Source: Planctomycetota bacterium (GTDB taxonomy: Bacteria; Planctomycetota; Phycisphaerae; Phycisphaerales; SM1A02). Taken from it: DNA of 54,007 bases. This document shows positions 10,041-19,273 of this stretch, in pieces; positions within the stretch are counted from its first letter, which is position 1; every line of letters begins with the position of its first letter. The translations under genes were made by a program, and so were the position numbers. The stretch spans positions 1 through 54,007 of the forward strand of contig JAIOPG010000007.1 in NCBI GenBank assembly GCA_021414025.1, read 5' to 3'. Under the pieces are notes generated by a model that ran no database searches, was not told the origin of the DNA, and was given only the letters and a program-made list of their open reading frames with translations.

Positions 10041-10979
10041 ATGCAACACCACGCCATTGTGATCGCAGGCGCCACGGCTTCGGGCAAAAGTGCCCTGGCC
10101 CTGTGGCTGGCGCTCCATGTGCCGGGCGGCGGCGAGATCGTGAGCGCCGACAGCATGCAGGTGTGGCGCGGCATGGACATTGGCACCGCCAAGCCCACAC
10201 CCGCGGAACGGGAGCAGGTGCCGCACCACGCCATCGACCTGGCCGATCCCCACCGCGACGCCTTCAGCGCCGCCGACTGGCTGCGCGAGGCGCAGCGCGC
10301 GATCGCCGGGATCCAGTCGCGCGGCCGCACGCCAATCGTGGTGGGCGGGACCAATCTCTATCTGCGCCTGCTGCTTGAGGGCATGGTGGAAAGCGCCCGC
10401 CCCGACCCCGAGTTTCGCCGGAGCCTTGAGGAACTCGACGCGGAAGCCCTGCGCCAGCGGCTTTCGCAAGTGGATCCCGAAAGCGCGGCGCGACTGCACG
10501 CCAACGACCGCCGGCGCATCATCCGCGCCCTGGAGATCGCCCGCGCCACCGGCGCGCCCGCCAGTTCGACGCGCAGCCAGTGGGCCAGCGGCGCGCCGAA
10601 CATTCCCGAGGGCTTTCACATGCTGCTGCTGGAGTTGGAGAACGAGACCCTCAACCAGCGGATCAATGCCCGAGTTCAGAAATTCGTGGAGGCCGGCTGG
10701 CTGGACGAAGTGAACCGGCTCACGCGCTCCGAGCCCCTTCTACCGCAGGCGCTGGAGGCGGTGGGCTATCGCGAATTGCTCGACGCACTGGAAAGCCGCT
10801 GCTCCCTGAACGAGGCCGTCGAGGCGATCAAGATCCGGACACGCCGCTACGCCAAGCAGCAGCGCACCTGGCTGCGGCGCTTCCAAACTTCGCAAAGATG
10901 CCTCACCTTGAAAACAGAAAATAAAATTTTTGAAAAAATCACTCTGGAAGCTCTCACGGCACTTTTTGGAAGCTCCTGA
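10041..10979 (+). CDS. miaA: tRNA dimethylallyltransferase
   Basis: MiaA adds the dimethylallyl group to A37 of tRNAs that read UNN codons, using DMAPP made by the isoprenoid pathway encoded nearby. The P-loop GATASGKS is at residues 10-17. The family blocks SADSMQVWRGMDIGTAKPT, VVGGTNLYLRLLLEG and ARLHANDRRRIIRALEI follow, then a C-terminal KIRTRRYAKQQRTW. The 312-residue length is normal. The 3' end becomes AT-rich (around 10910-10970), unlike the body of the gene. Confidence 0.96.
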   Translation: MQHHAIVIAGATASGKSALALWLALHVPGGGEIVSADSMQVWRGMDIGTAKPTPAEREQVPHHAIDLADPHRDAFSAADWLREAQRAIAGIQSRGRTPIVVGGTNLYLRLLLEGMVESARPDPEFRRSLEELDAEALRQRLSQVDPESAARLHANDRRRIIRALEIARATGAPASSTRSQWASGAPNIPEGFHMLLLELENETLNQRINARVQKFVEAGWLDEVNRLTRSEPLLPQALEAVGYRELLDALESRCSLNEAVEAIKIRTRRYAKQQRTWLRRFQTSQRCLTLKTENKIFEKITLEALTALFGSS

Positions 10980-11025
10980 CCCCGCTGCGGCCCCGTTCTC
11001 GGACTCGTTTCTGTGCACCGCCGAC

Positions 11026-11053
11026 TTGACGAGTCGATAGGGTCGGCTATTCA
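11026..11053 (+). promoter_or_regulatory. Putative topA promoter
   Basis: TTGACG (11026-11031) and TATTCA (11048-11053) are separated by 16 bases and lie just upstream of the topA ATG at 11068. The -35 matches consensus at 5 of 6 positions; the -10 is weaker. Confidence 0.4.
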
Positions 11054-11067
11054 TCCCTTCCTTCTAT

Positions 11068-13812
11068 ATGGCCAAGTCCAGAGCGAAATCATCCCCGTCA
11101 GCAGCCAAAAACAAGGGGAAACCCTCGTCCAAGGCCGCCAAAAGCCCGGTCGCCACGATCGGCGGCTCCCATTTGGTGATCGTCGAGAGCCCGACCAAGG
11201 CCAAGAAGCTTCAGGAATACTTGGGACGCGGCTACAAGGTGATCGCCAGCAGCGGCCACATTCGCGACCTGCCGGCTAAGGCGACCAAGGGTGTAAAGCA
11301 GCTGGTGCCGGGCGTGGACATCGAGAACCAGACCTTCGAGCCGACCTACGTCATCAATCCCGACCGCAAGGGATTGGTGAGCGAAATCCGCAAGCTGGCC
11401 GCGGGATCCAGCGACATCTGGTTTGCGACGGATCTTGACCGCGAGGGCGAGGCGATCGCGTGGCATCTGGCGGCGCTGGTGGACGTGGATCCCAAGGTCG
11501 CCAAGCGCGTCGTCTTCAACGCCATCACCAAGCAGGCGGTGCTCGAAGGCTTCGCCCATCCGCGTCCGATCGATATGGACCGCGTGAATGCCCAGCAGGC
11601 GCGGCGCATCCTCGACCGCATCCTGGGCTATCCGGTCAGCCAGATCCTCTGGAAGAAAGTCGCCGGCGGACTCAGCGCCGGCCGCGTGCAGAGCGTGGCG
11701 ACGCGCATTGTTGTGGAGCGCGACCGCGAGATCCGAGCCCACATCCCCGATGAAAGCTGGAGCGTCTGCGTGCGGCTCACCGACGAGGTCGCCAAGGCCG
11801 CGGGCCTCGCCGAGGCCTGGAATGCGCTCGCCGCGAAGGTGGACGAGCGCGGCAAGGGCGCCACCCAGAAGGAGCAGGCCCAGTGGCTCGCCGACCACGG
11901 CGGCTTCGAGGCGGATCTGATCGAGATCAAGGGCACCAAGTTCGATGTCTCCTGCAAGAGCAATGCCCCGCGCGACCTCTCGAAGGAGGCGGCCGGCGCC
12001 GCGGAGGCCGTCGGGCTGAAGCAGGTCCAGGCCGAGCGCACCCCCAATGCGGCCGGCAAGGGTCCGGCGGCATTCCATGTGAAGGTCTCCGGGACACTCG
12101 ATCCCAAGGCGCGTTACAAGGTGTCCAGCGTCGAGGGCAAGCGCGAGACGTCGCGCCCCTATCCGCCCTTCAAGACCAGCACGCTGCAGCGGGCCGGCGG
12201 CGCGTTCGGCCTGACCGCCGATCGCACCATGCGACTGGCCCAGCAGCTCTACGAGGCGGGCTGGATCACCTACATGCGAACCGACAGCCTGAACCTCGCC
12301 CCGGAGTCGATCGAGGCGGCCCGCGGCTATCTGCGCCAGAACTTCGGCGACTCCTATGTGCCCGAGAAGCCCCGCTTCTACGAGAACAAGACTGAAGGTG
12401 CGCAGGAGGCCCACGAAGCGATCCGGCCGACCGATCCCTCGCGCGATCCATCCGTCGCCCAGCGCGAATTGCCCGAGGACCAGGCCAAGGTCTACGGGCT
12501 GATCTGGCGCTGCTTCATGGCGTGCCAGACCGCCGACGCCGAGTTCGAGCGCACCACGGTGCTCTTCGAGCGCTCCGACCAGCCCACCGGCGCCGTGCTG
12601 CGGGCCAGCGGCCGCGTGCTGGTGTTCGATGGATTCCTGCGCGTCGCCCCGCGCATGGCCGACGTCGCTCCGCTGCCCAAGCTCAAGAGCGGCGACCAGC
12701 TCGCCCCGTTCTCCATCGATGCGCGGCAGTCCTTCAGCTCGCCAAAGTCCCGCTACTCGGAAAGCAGCCTGATCGAATACATGGAAAAGGAGGGCATCGG
12801 CCGGCCCAGCACCTACGCCAGCATCGTGCGCACCATCGTCGACCGCAATTACGTCGAGCGCCGCGGCACCAGCCTGGAGAGCACCTCGCTGGGCGAGAAG
12901 GTGACGGACTTCCTGATCGAGCAGTTCGACGACATCATCGAGGTGGGCTACACCCGCGAGATGGAGAAGGAGCTGGACGACGTCGCCCAGCGCAAGATGG
13001 AGTGGCACCAGATGCTGCGCGACTTCTGGAAGAAGCTCGACATCGACCTGAAGAAGGCGGCGCTGGCGGACCACACCAAGGCGGAAATGAAGCCCGCGGC
13101 CTTCGTCTGCCCCAAGTGCGGAAGCAAGACCGGCTACCGCTTCGGCAAGAACGGCGACTTCCTCTCCTGCGCCTCCTACCCGGCCTGCAACTACGCCGCC
13201 CCCGTCGACCGCGAGGGCCGGCCCCTGCTGCCGGAGCGCGTGAACATCCGCAGCCCGGAGAACGGCCAACCCATGGTGATGCGCACCGGGCGCTTCGGCC
13301 GCTTCATCACCAGCGACCTGCCGCCGCGGCCGCCCAAGCCCAAGGCCCGCAAGAAATCCAAGAAGGCCCTCGCGCTGGAGGCCTCCGGCGGCGCGACCGC
13401 CGTCGCCGAGCCCAAGGAGAAGCCGCAGTTCATCATCAACGTGGACGCCAAGGGGCGCATCAAGATGCCCTCGGTGCCGCCGCTGCTCACCGACCTGGAC
13501 TGCCCCAAGTGCCAGACCCGCAAGTTGAATCTCCGCCTGGGCAAGCGCGGCCCGTGGCTGGGCTGCAGCGGATTCCCGCGCTGCCGCGGCCGCGAGGCGT
13601 GGTCCAAGGTGGACGAGGCGCAGCAGAAAACCCTCGAGGCCCTGCTGACCAAGCACGAGATCGACAACCCGCGTCCCGCGATCTCCACGATGGAAGGCTT
13701 GCCCGTGAAGGATGGCGACAACGTGATCGAGTTCATCCTTCCCGGCGGCGTCCAGAATCTGGCGATCCATCCGGAAGCGGAAGTGCAGCCGCCCATCGCG
13801 CGGGCCGGCTAA
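11068..13812 (+). CDS. topA: DNA topoisomerase I
   Basis: This type IA topoisomerase relaxes negative supercoils. A basic Lys/Ser-rich extension of about 35 residues precedes the TOPRIM domain (LVIVESPTKAKKLQEYLG; acidic FATDLDREGEAIAWHL). The nucleophile is Tyr402 in WITYMRTDS, later than usual because about 60 extra residues sit between the TOPRIM region and the active site. The C-terminal part has a four-cysteine zinc-ribbon motif (CPKCGSKTGYRFGKNGDFLSC, split CxxC and CxxxxxC), a Lys-rich linker, and another CPKC/CxxxxxC module. The total of 914 residues is long but within range. It stands alone between miaA and a convergent transporter. Confidence 0.97.
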   Translation: MAKSRAKSSPSAAKNKGKPSSKAAKSPVATIGGSHLVIVESPTKAKKLQEYLGRGYKVIASSGHIRDLPAKATKGVKQLVPGVDIENQTFEPTYVINPDRKGLVSEIRKLAAGSSDIWFATDLDREGEAIAWHLAALVDVDPKVAKRVVFNAITKQAVLEGFAHPRPIDMDRVNAQQARRILDRILGYPVSQILWKKVAGGLSAGRVQSVATRIVVERDREIRAHIPDESWSVCVRLTDEVAKAAGLAEAWNALAAKVDERGKGATQKEQAQWLADHGGFEADLIEIKGTKFDVSCKSNAPRDLSKEAAGAAEAVGLKQVQAERTPNAAGKGPAAFHVKVSGTLDPKARYKVSSVEGKRETSRPYPPFKTSTLQRAGGAFGLTADRTMRLAQQLYEAGWITYMRTDSLNLAPESIEAARGYLRQNFGDSYVPEKPRFYENKTEGAQEAHEAIRPTDPSRDPSVAQRELPEDQAKVYGLIWRCFMACQTADAEFERTTVLFERSDQPTGAVLRASGRVLVFDGFLRVAPRMADVAPLPKLKSGDQLAPFSIDARQSFSSPKSRYSESSLIEYMEKEGIGRPSTYASIVRTIVDRNYVERRGTSLESTSLGEKVTDFLIEQFDDIIEVGYTREMEKELDDVAQRKMEWHQMLRDFWKKLDIDLKKAALADHTKAEMKPAAFVCPKCGSKTGYRFGKNGDFLSCASYPACNYAAPVDREGRPLLPERVNIRSPENGQPMVMRTGRFGRFITSDLPPRPPKPKARKKSKKALALEASGGATAVAEPKEKPQFIINVDAKGRIKMPSVPPLLTDLDCPKCQTRKLNLRLGKRGPWLGCSGFPRCRGREAWSKVDEAQQKTLEALLTKHEIDNPRPAISTMEGLPVKDGDNVIEFILPGGVQNLAIHPEAEVQPPIARAG

Positions 13813-13869
13813 AACACTTCGGCCGCCGACGGGCGAATCATCGACCAAAGCTTGGCCGCCGCACGACAG

Positions 13870-15222
13870 TCAGGTATGTGCCGGCGCCGATTTTCGATTG
13901 GGCATCAGCAGCAGCATCGCGAGGAAGACCACGGCGCCCATCGCCGACTCGGTCCACCAGACTGCGGGCCAGCTTGAGCCGGTCGCAGGTATGGCGACGC
14001 CAAAATCCTTCAACATGCCCTGCCACGTGGCCGCAAAACCTGCAGGTGAAGCCATGCTCACCTTGTCGAGGAAACCGTTGTAGACGCCGGCCAGAATCGG
14101 GCCCACGCCAAGGATCGCGATGCCGTAGGCGGTCTGCGCGCTGTGCCGCGCGTCCGCCGGCGCTTCGCCGTCGATGAAGAGGAATCCGCACGCGAAGAAG
14201 AACGGGTAGCAGAGGCCATGCAGCGCGATCCCCGCGTACGCCAGCGTTGGTGAGGTGGCGCTGGCGAAGCAGGCGAAGCGCAGAAAATAGGCGAACGCGC
14301 CGAGCGTGAGCACGCGCTTGAATCCCAGCTTCGCGATGAACCAACCCAGAACCGCGAAGGTGCACAGTTCGACCATCTGGCCGACCGTCATCGCCGCCGG
14401 CGCGGTCGCCTTCGTGAAGCCGACGCTCTCCAGCCAGCTCGCGGTGCGGATGAAGTAGATGTTGTGGATCATCGAGATCACCACCGCCGCGAAGGTCAGC
14501 ACCAGCACGCCGCGCCGCTTCAGCAGGGCGAAGGCCTCGAGAAAGGCCAGCGGATGGGGCGAGTTCCCCTTGGGCGGCGTCTTGGGCAGCATCGAGAAGG
14601 CGAAGAAGCAGTAGATCAGGCTGATCACGGCAGAGACCCGCAGCGCGTCGGGAACCAGCGCGGTCGCGTCCGCCTTCTCGGTTCCCTGCACAAACCACGG
14701 GATCGCGGTCAGGTGGAGGTGATCCTGAAGCCAGAGCAGCGGAAAGGCCGCACTGCCCACAATCCATCCAATCGTTCCCCAGACCCGCACCCGCGGAAAG
14801 TCCTTGTTGGAATTCGGCAGGTTCGTCATGGCGATCGAATTCGACAGCGAAAGCGTGGGCATGTAGAGCACGCTGTAGACGATTGATGCCGCAAGGAACG
14901 AGTCGTAGGTCTTCGCCGACGCGAGGAACCAGTTGGCCGCCGCGCCCAGGAGCACCAAGATGCCCAGGGCTTTTTCCGCGTTCATGAAACGGTCCGCGAC
15001 CTGTCCCGCGATGAAGGGCGCCAGGATCGCGCCGCAGGCGCCCGCGGTGCCCAGGATCATGCCGATCTGCGTGCCCGTGAATCCGAGACCGCCCTTGGCC
15101 ACCGCCGAGCCGAGGTAACCGCCGAGCACCGGCAGCCAGATCCCCCACACCGCGTACTGCAGAAACATCATGATGGAAAGCCGGGTCTTGAGGAACGGTG
15201 GGCAGGCGGGCAATTCGTTCAT
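13870..15222 (-). CDS. MFS transporter, nucleoside:H+ symporter (NupG-like)
   Basis: This is a protein of about 450 residues with twelve predicted membrane segments. The N-terminal LSIMMFLQYAVWGIWLPVLG and the stretch PRVRVWGTIGWIVG match the nucleoside proton symporter branch of the major facilitator superfamily. The substrate is inferred from the family only; sugar-type relatives cannot be excluded. The ATG at 15222 is chosen because TATCTT ends 6 bases upstream with no Shine-Dalgarno sequence, and the membrane topology starts properly from it. The open frame runs further upstream, but that part is the antisense of ispG. It is divergent from ispG with 72 bases between starts. Confidence 0.88.
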   Translation of the reverse strand: MNELPACPPFLKTRLSIMMFLQYAVWGIWLPVLGGYLGSAVAKGGLGFTGTQIGMILGTAGACGAILAPFIAGQVADRFMNAEKALGILVLLGAAANWFLASAKTYDSFLAASIVYSVLYMPTLSLSNSIAMTNLPNSNKDFPRVRVWGTIGWIVGSAAFPLLWLQDHLHLTAIPWFVQGTEKADATALVPDALRVSAVISLIYCFFAFSMLPKTPPKGNSPHPLAFLEAFALLKRRGVLVLTFAAVVISMIHNIYFIRTASWLESVGFTKATAPAAMTVGQMVELCTFAVLGWFIAKLGFKRVLTLGAFAYFLRFACFASATSPTLAYAGIALHGLCYPFFFACGFLFIDGEAPADARHSAQTAYGIAILGVGPILAGVYNGFLDKVSMASPAGFAATWQGMLKDFGVAIPATGSSWPAVWWTESAMGAVVFLAMLLLMPNRKSAPAHT

Positions 15223-15228
15223 GTGCGG

Positions 15229-15234
15229 AAGATA
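15229..15234 (-). promoter_or_regulatory. Putative -10 element (TATCTT) of the MFS gene
   Basis: TATCTT on the minus strand ends 6 bases before the ATG at 15222, which fits a leaderless transcript. Confidence 0.35.
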
Positions 15235-15282
15235 ACCCACTCGCGGCTGAGCGGCGGCGATCGATCCGGCGCCTCTTGCCGC

Positions 15283-15288
15283 TACACT
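15283..15288 (+). promoter_or_regulatory. Putative -10 element (TACACT) of ispG
   Basis: TACACT ends 6 bases before the ispG ATG at 15295. There is no Shine-Dalgarno sequence. The same hexamer precedes the tRNA-Gly 5' fragment at 33027-33032. Confidence 0.45.
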
Positions 15289-15294
15289 CGCGGG

Positions 15295-16548
15295 ATGCAG
15301 ACACGTCGCAAGACCCGTCAGGTGACCGTTGGAGACGACCGCGTGGGACGGGTGCGCATCGGCGGCGACGCCCCGGTCTCCGTGCAGACGATGAACGCCG
15401 GATTCACCCACGACATCGACGCCTGCGTCGAGGAGATCAACCGCTACGCCGATGCCGGCGCCGATCTGGTGCGCGTCGCGGTGCCCGAGCGCAAGGACAC
15501 CGAGGCGCTGGTGCACATCCTGCCTCAGGTCCGGGTGCCCGTGGTCGCCGACGTTCACTTCCACTATCAGCGCGCCCTCGAGGCCGTCGAGGCCGGCGTG
15601 CACAAGATCCGCCTGAATCCCGGCAACATCAGCGATCGCGACCAGGTGCTGCAGGTCATCGACGCCTGCAAGGAACGGAAAATCCCCATCCGCATCGGCG
15701 TCAACGAAGGCTCCATCATCGAGCGCCGCGACAAGAAGCGCCGCGCCGAGGAGCTGGGCATGTACTTCGAGGGGCACCGCTCCGGCCACCTGCTGGCCCT
15801 GATGATCGCCAAGTTGGAGGAGTACCTGGACATCTTCGCGGAGCGCGACTTCCACGACATCGTCATCAGCGCCAAGAGCATGGACGCCTCGCTGTGCATC
15901 GACGCCTACACCGAGATCTCCCGGCGCTTCGACCATCCGCTGCACCTGGGCGTGACCCATGCCGGCCCGAAGTCGACCGGCACCATCCGCTCGACCATTG
16001 CGCTGGGCACGCTGCTGGCCAACGGCATCGGCGACACCGTGCGGCTCTCCTACGCCAGCGATCACATCGACGAGGTCAAGGATGGATTGGAAATTCTCTA
16101 TTGCCTGGGTCTGCGCGAGCGCAAGGGGGTCGAGCTGATCGCCTGCCCGACCTGCGGCCGCATCCAGGTCGATCTCTTCACACTGGTCAAGGAAGTCGAG
16201 GCCAAGCTCGCCAAGGAAGTCTCGCTGCCGATCAAGGTCGCGGTCATGGGCTGCATCGTGAACGGCCCCGGCGAGGCCGAGGGCGCCGACGTCGCAGTCT
16301 TCGCCGGCGACCGCCGCGGCATCATCTACGTGCAGGGGCAGAAGGTCGCCAATGTGCCGGAGGAGGAGATCCTCGACCGGCTGCTGGTGGAATGCAAGCA
16401 GTTCGAGGCGCGGGTGCGCCGCGGCGAGGCCAAGCTGGGCGAGAAGATCGTGGAGATCGTGCCGCCGGATCCCATCGGCGAGCTCGGCTCGGGCGTGGAC
16501 AAGATCCGCAAGGGACTGGTCGAGAAGATCACGGTGGGCGGTCGATGA
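15295..16548 (+). CDS. ispG: 4-hydroxy-3-methylbut-2-enyl diphosphate synthase
   Basis: IspG (GcpE) is a 4Fe-4S enzyme of the non-mevalonate isoprenoid pathway that makes HMBPP. The start MQTRRKTRQVTVGD is followed by VSVQTMNAGFTHD, then VVADVHFHYQRALEA and KIRLNPGNI. Cluster cysteines lie in LIACPTCGR and VMGCIVNGPGEA. The length of 417 residues fits the bacterial short form. Its stop overlaps the next gene's start as ATGA. Together with ispA and dxs a few kilobases away it shows that the organism makes isoprenoids by this route. Confidence 0.96.
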   Translation: MQTRRKTRQVTVGDDRVGRVRIGGDAPVSVQTMNAGFTHDIDACVEEINRYADAGADLVRVAVPERKDTEALVHILPQVRVPVVADVHFHYQRALEAVEAGVHKIRLNPGNISDRDQVLQVIDACKERKIPIRIGVNEGSIIERRDKKRRAEELGMYFEGHRSGHLLALMIAKLEEYLDIFAERDFHDIVISAKSMDASLCIDAYTEISRRFDHPLHLGVTHAGPKSTGTIRSTIALGTLLANGIGDTVRLSYASDHIDEVKDGLEILYCLGLRERKGVELIACPTCGRIQVDLFTLVKEVEAKLAKEVSLPIKVAVMGCIVNGPGEAEGADVAVFAGDRRGIIYVQGQKVANVPEEEILDRLLVECKQFEARVRRGEAKLGEKIVEIVPPDPIGELGSGVDKIRKGLVEKITVGGR

Positions 16549-17684
16549 GACGGCGCACTTCACATCGCGGCTTCACGCTCGTCGAGATGCTGGTGGTGAT
16601 CTCGATCATCTCGCTGCTGATGGCGCTGCTCATCGGCGGCATCTCCAGCGTCTTCCGGACCTCCAAGACTTCCAAGCAGATGAGCGACCTGCGCCAGATG
16701 TTCACCGGCTGGTCGCTCTATGCCAACCAGTACAACGACCAGTGCATCCCCGGCTTCCTCTCCGTCGATGTGCAGAAGAAGTGGAATGTCAGTTACCGCA
16801 TGAGCGGCAAGATCGAGGGGCAGTCCACCGACAAGCTCGATCGCGCCGTCGCCCAGACCTATCCCTGGCGGCTCGCCCCCTACCTCGACTATTCGTGGGA
16901 GATGATGCTGGGCTACCGCGACGACTCCAATTCGAGCGATCCCAAGACGCTTTACACCATTCCGCCGCTGAAGGTCCAGAGCACCTACCTGACCACCTGG
17001 CTCGCGTCGATGGTTCCCAGCGGGCTCACCGGCAGCGCCGCCGCGCTGCAGCCCGCCTATGGCTACAACGCCTACTACCTCGGCGGCTGGTGGGAAATTT
17101 CGAACAAGTCAAACCTGCCTCCCGGCACTCCGCGCCCCTACTTCACCGATGGGAAGCGCATCGCCACCAACGCGGACCACGATGCCAATCCGATGGCGCG
17201 CACCTTGGGCGGCATCACGGTGCCCGACCGCATGACGGTCTTCTGTCCGGCCGCCTATCTGCAGGCGAACACGCCGATGCCCGGCGCCGATTCACGCGGC
17301 CTCCCCGGATCCGACGAGGCGATGGCGTCGCTCGGCCCGCCCCCAACCCACGGCGACCGCCCGGTCAACCGCGAGGCTAAGGCCGGCTACCGCGATCCCG
17401 ATCCGACGGCGCCCGGCGCCGCGTGGATCACTCCGCCCTGGCTGGGCGAGGAGCGGATCTGGACCATCTCCAACTCGGACATCTCCAGCCTGGCGCTCTA
17501 CACCGATCAGGCGATGCCGCTCATGCGCTACTCCAAGCAGATCCCCTCCGCCAAGGGCGACGGCAGCACCAAGATGGAGAACTACGGCGTCCTCGATGAC
17601 ATGCGCGCGTTCCTGAACCTGGCGGACATCACCAACGCCCAGAAGGCGCGGCGCATGCACACCGGCACGATCCACGATCAGTGA
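16545..17684 (+). CDS. Prepilin-type (type II pseudopilin-like) protein
   Basis: The N-terminus RRRTSHRGFTLVEMLVVISI is a class III signal: prepilin peptidase would cut after Gly and methylate Phe, Glu+5 is present, and a hydrophobic helix of about 20 residues follows. The rest (379 residues in total) is a soluble domain rich in Tyr, Trp and Pro with no clear cysteine pairs. It resembles the large prepilin-like proteins that planctomycetes encode in many copies. It starts within the ispG stop (ATGA overlap), so translation is probably coupled, although the two functions are unrelated. The 3' end overlaps the convergent phosphatase gene by 7 bases. Exact role unknown. Confidence 0.85.
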   Translation: MRRRTSHRGFTLVEMLVVISIISLLMALLIGGISSVFRTSKTSKQMSDLRQMFTGWSLYANQYNDQCIPGFLSVDVQKKWNVSYRMSGKIEGQSTDKLDRAVAQTYPWRLAPYLDYSWEMMLGYRDDSNSSDPKTLYTIPPLKVQSTYLTTWLASMVPSGLTGSAAALQPAYGYNAYYLGGWWEISNKSNLPPGTPRPYFTDGKRIATNADHDANPMARTLGGITVPDRMTVFCPAAYLQANTPMPGADSRGLPGSDEAMASLGPPPTHGDRPVNREAKAGYRDPDPTAPGAAWITPPWLGEERIWTISNSDISSLALYTDQAMPLMRYSKQIPSAKGDGSTKMENYGVLDDMRAFLNLADITNAQKARRMHTGTIHDQ

Positions 17685-19273
17685 CCGTGGGCCAGGCTCA
17701 CCACGCTCACGTCGTCGGCGAATGAAACGCCCGCCGCGTGCTCGCGCAGCAGCGCCATCACCCGTTCGACATCCTCGCACTCGTCGCCGCTTTCCTGCAG
17801 GCAGGCCAGCACGCGCTTGATCCCCAGCTCCTCCCCCTCGGCGTTCTGCTGCTCGCAGACGCCGTCGCTGAAGAGCAGGATCCGGTCCCCGGGCTGCAGT
17901 GGGATCTCGCTGCTTTCATAGGGATCCTCGACAATGCCGATCGGCGTGCCGCCGCGGCACTCAATGGCGATTGCGGGCGCTCCCTTGCGAACGATCGCCC
18001 CCATTGCGTGGCCCGCGTCGACCATCTGCATCGAGCGTCCGTCGTCCGAAAGGCGCATCGCCATCAGCGTGGCGAACTCGGTCTCGTCGCGATGGCGGCG
18101 CACGTAGGCGTTGGTCGCGTTCAGGGCATCCACCAGCGCGCTGCCGCGCTCCAGCTCGGCAGCGAGATGGGCCTGGATGCTGGCCATCAGCATGCCGGCG
18201 CCCATCCCCTTGCCCGCCACGTCGCCCAGGAAGAACCAGAACCCCTCGGGCCCGGCGCCGGCGCCGACGATGTCGCCCGCCACCACGCGCCCCGGCTCGG
18301 AATGGAATTTCCATCGCCAGGGTCCCATTGATCCCTGCTCCGGCGGCATCAGCCGGCGCTGCACCGCGTGGGCCGATGAGAGCTCGCGGTGGATCTGCTG
18401 CTGTCGGTCGGCCAAGTCGCGGCGCCGGATCTCCCCCAGCGCCATGCCGACGAACTGGGCCAGCGCCTGAGCGAAGGCCGCGGCGTCGGATCCCGGCGCC
18501 GAGCCCACCGTCGAATCGAGGTAGAGGAATCCCTCCACGTTCATGCCCAGCAGGATCGGCACGCAGAGCGCGGCGGTCACGCCTTCGCCCACGATGCTCT
18601 CGGCCATCTGCATCTCGGCGGCCTCGTCGAGGCGGACCGGCCTTCCCGCCGACGCCGCTCGCAGCAGGGTGCGGCTGATCCGCGCCTCCTCGTCGCCGTG
18701 GCGACCCTGGATTTCCCGCGCCAGCACTTCGTACCCCGAGCCGTCGTGCCCGCGCAGCAGCAAGGCGCGGCCGAATCCCGTGCCTTGCAGCAGCGCGGCC
18801 ACCGCGGTCTGGGCCAGGGCCTTTTCATCCTGGGCTTCCTGCATCTTGGCCGCCACTCCCAGCAGAACCTTCAGTCGCTGGCCGGCGAGATTCTCAAGCT
18901 CCTCCGGCTCGACGGCCCGGACATGGTTGACGGAGGTCTCGGTCAGCGAATCGATGAGCGTCATCGGCTCGCCGCCCAGGTCGACCCGCAGCACGAAGGG
19001 AAAGATGCCCAGCTGGTCGCCGTGGGCCAGTACACAGGGCTTCTGCGCCGGCAGCAGCGTGCCGTTGATGAGCGTGCCCTGGCGCGAGCCGTTGTCGACC
19101 AGCGTCCACTTGTCGCGCAGGCAGCTCAGCGAGGCGTGGCGGCGCGAGACGTGGGGATCGTTCAGATGGATCACGCTGTCGGAGGCGCGGCCGAGGGTCA
19201 CCGCGTCCGCAGCGGAAAATTCGAAGGGGCCGCCCTGGCCCTTGATGAGTTCAAGCCGGATGCCGCTGCTCAC
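17678..19273 (-). CDS. FHA-GAF-PP2C (SpoIIE-type) signalling phosphatase
   Basis: This 531-residue cytoplasmic protein has three parts. An FHA domain at about 25-95 (VTLGRASDSVIHLNDPHVSRRHASL) binds phosphothreonine peptides. A GAF-like domain lies at about 140-285. A serine/threonine phosphatase domain of the RsbU/SpoIIE class lies at about 310-530, with metal ligands in VAGDIVGAG and FLGDVAGKGMGAGMLMA, plus LLFSDGVCEQ and ADDVSVV. Such proteins usually control anti-sigma antagonists or read kinase outputs. Its start overlaps the exbB-like stop (ATGA), so it is translated after that gene. No anti-sigma partner is nearby. Confidence 0.92.
   Translation of the reverse strand: MSSGIRLELIKGQGGPFEFSAADAVTLGRASDSVIHLNDPHVSRRHASLSCLRDKWTLVDNGSRQGTLINGTLLPAQKPCVLAHGDQLGIFPFVLRVDLGGEPMTLIDSLTETSVNHVRAVEPEELENLAGQRLKVLLGVAAKMQEAQDEKALAQTAVAALLQGTGFGRALLLRGHDGSGYEVLAREIQGRHGDEEARISRTLLRAASAGRPVRLDEAAEMQMAESIVGEGVTAALCVPILLGMNVEGFLYLDSTVGSAPGSDAAAFAQALAQFVGMALGEIRRRDLADRQQQIHRELSSAHAVQRRLMPPEQGSMGPWRWKFHSEPGRVVAGDIVGAGAGPEGFWFFLGDVAGKGMGAGMLMASIQAHLAAELERGSALVDALNATNAYVRRHRDETEFATLMAMRLSDDGRSMQMVDAGHAMGAIVRKGAPAIAIECRGGTPIGIVEDPYESSEIPLQPGDRILLFSDGVCEQQNAEGEELGIKRVLACLQESGDECEDVERVMALLREHAAGVSFADDVSVVSLAHGH

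Noticed and set aside
11098-13848. Very long open frame on the minus strand opposite topA
   Set aside because: It has no recognisable domain, and its composition (Ala/Gly/Leu/His-rich) is the typical shadow of a GC-rich gene. topA is unambiguous on the other strand.
15223-16563. Upstream extension of the MFS transporter frame
   Set aside because: This part is the reverse complement of ispG. The transporter begins properly at 15222.
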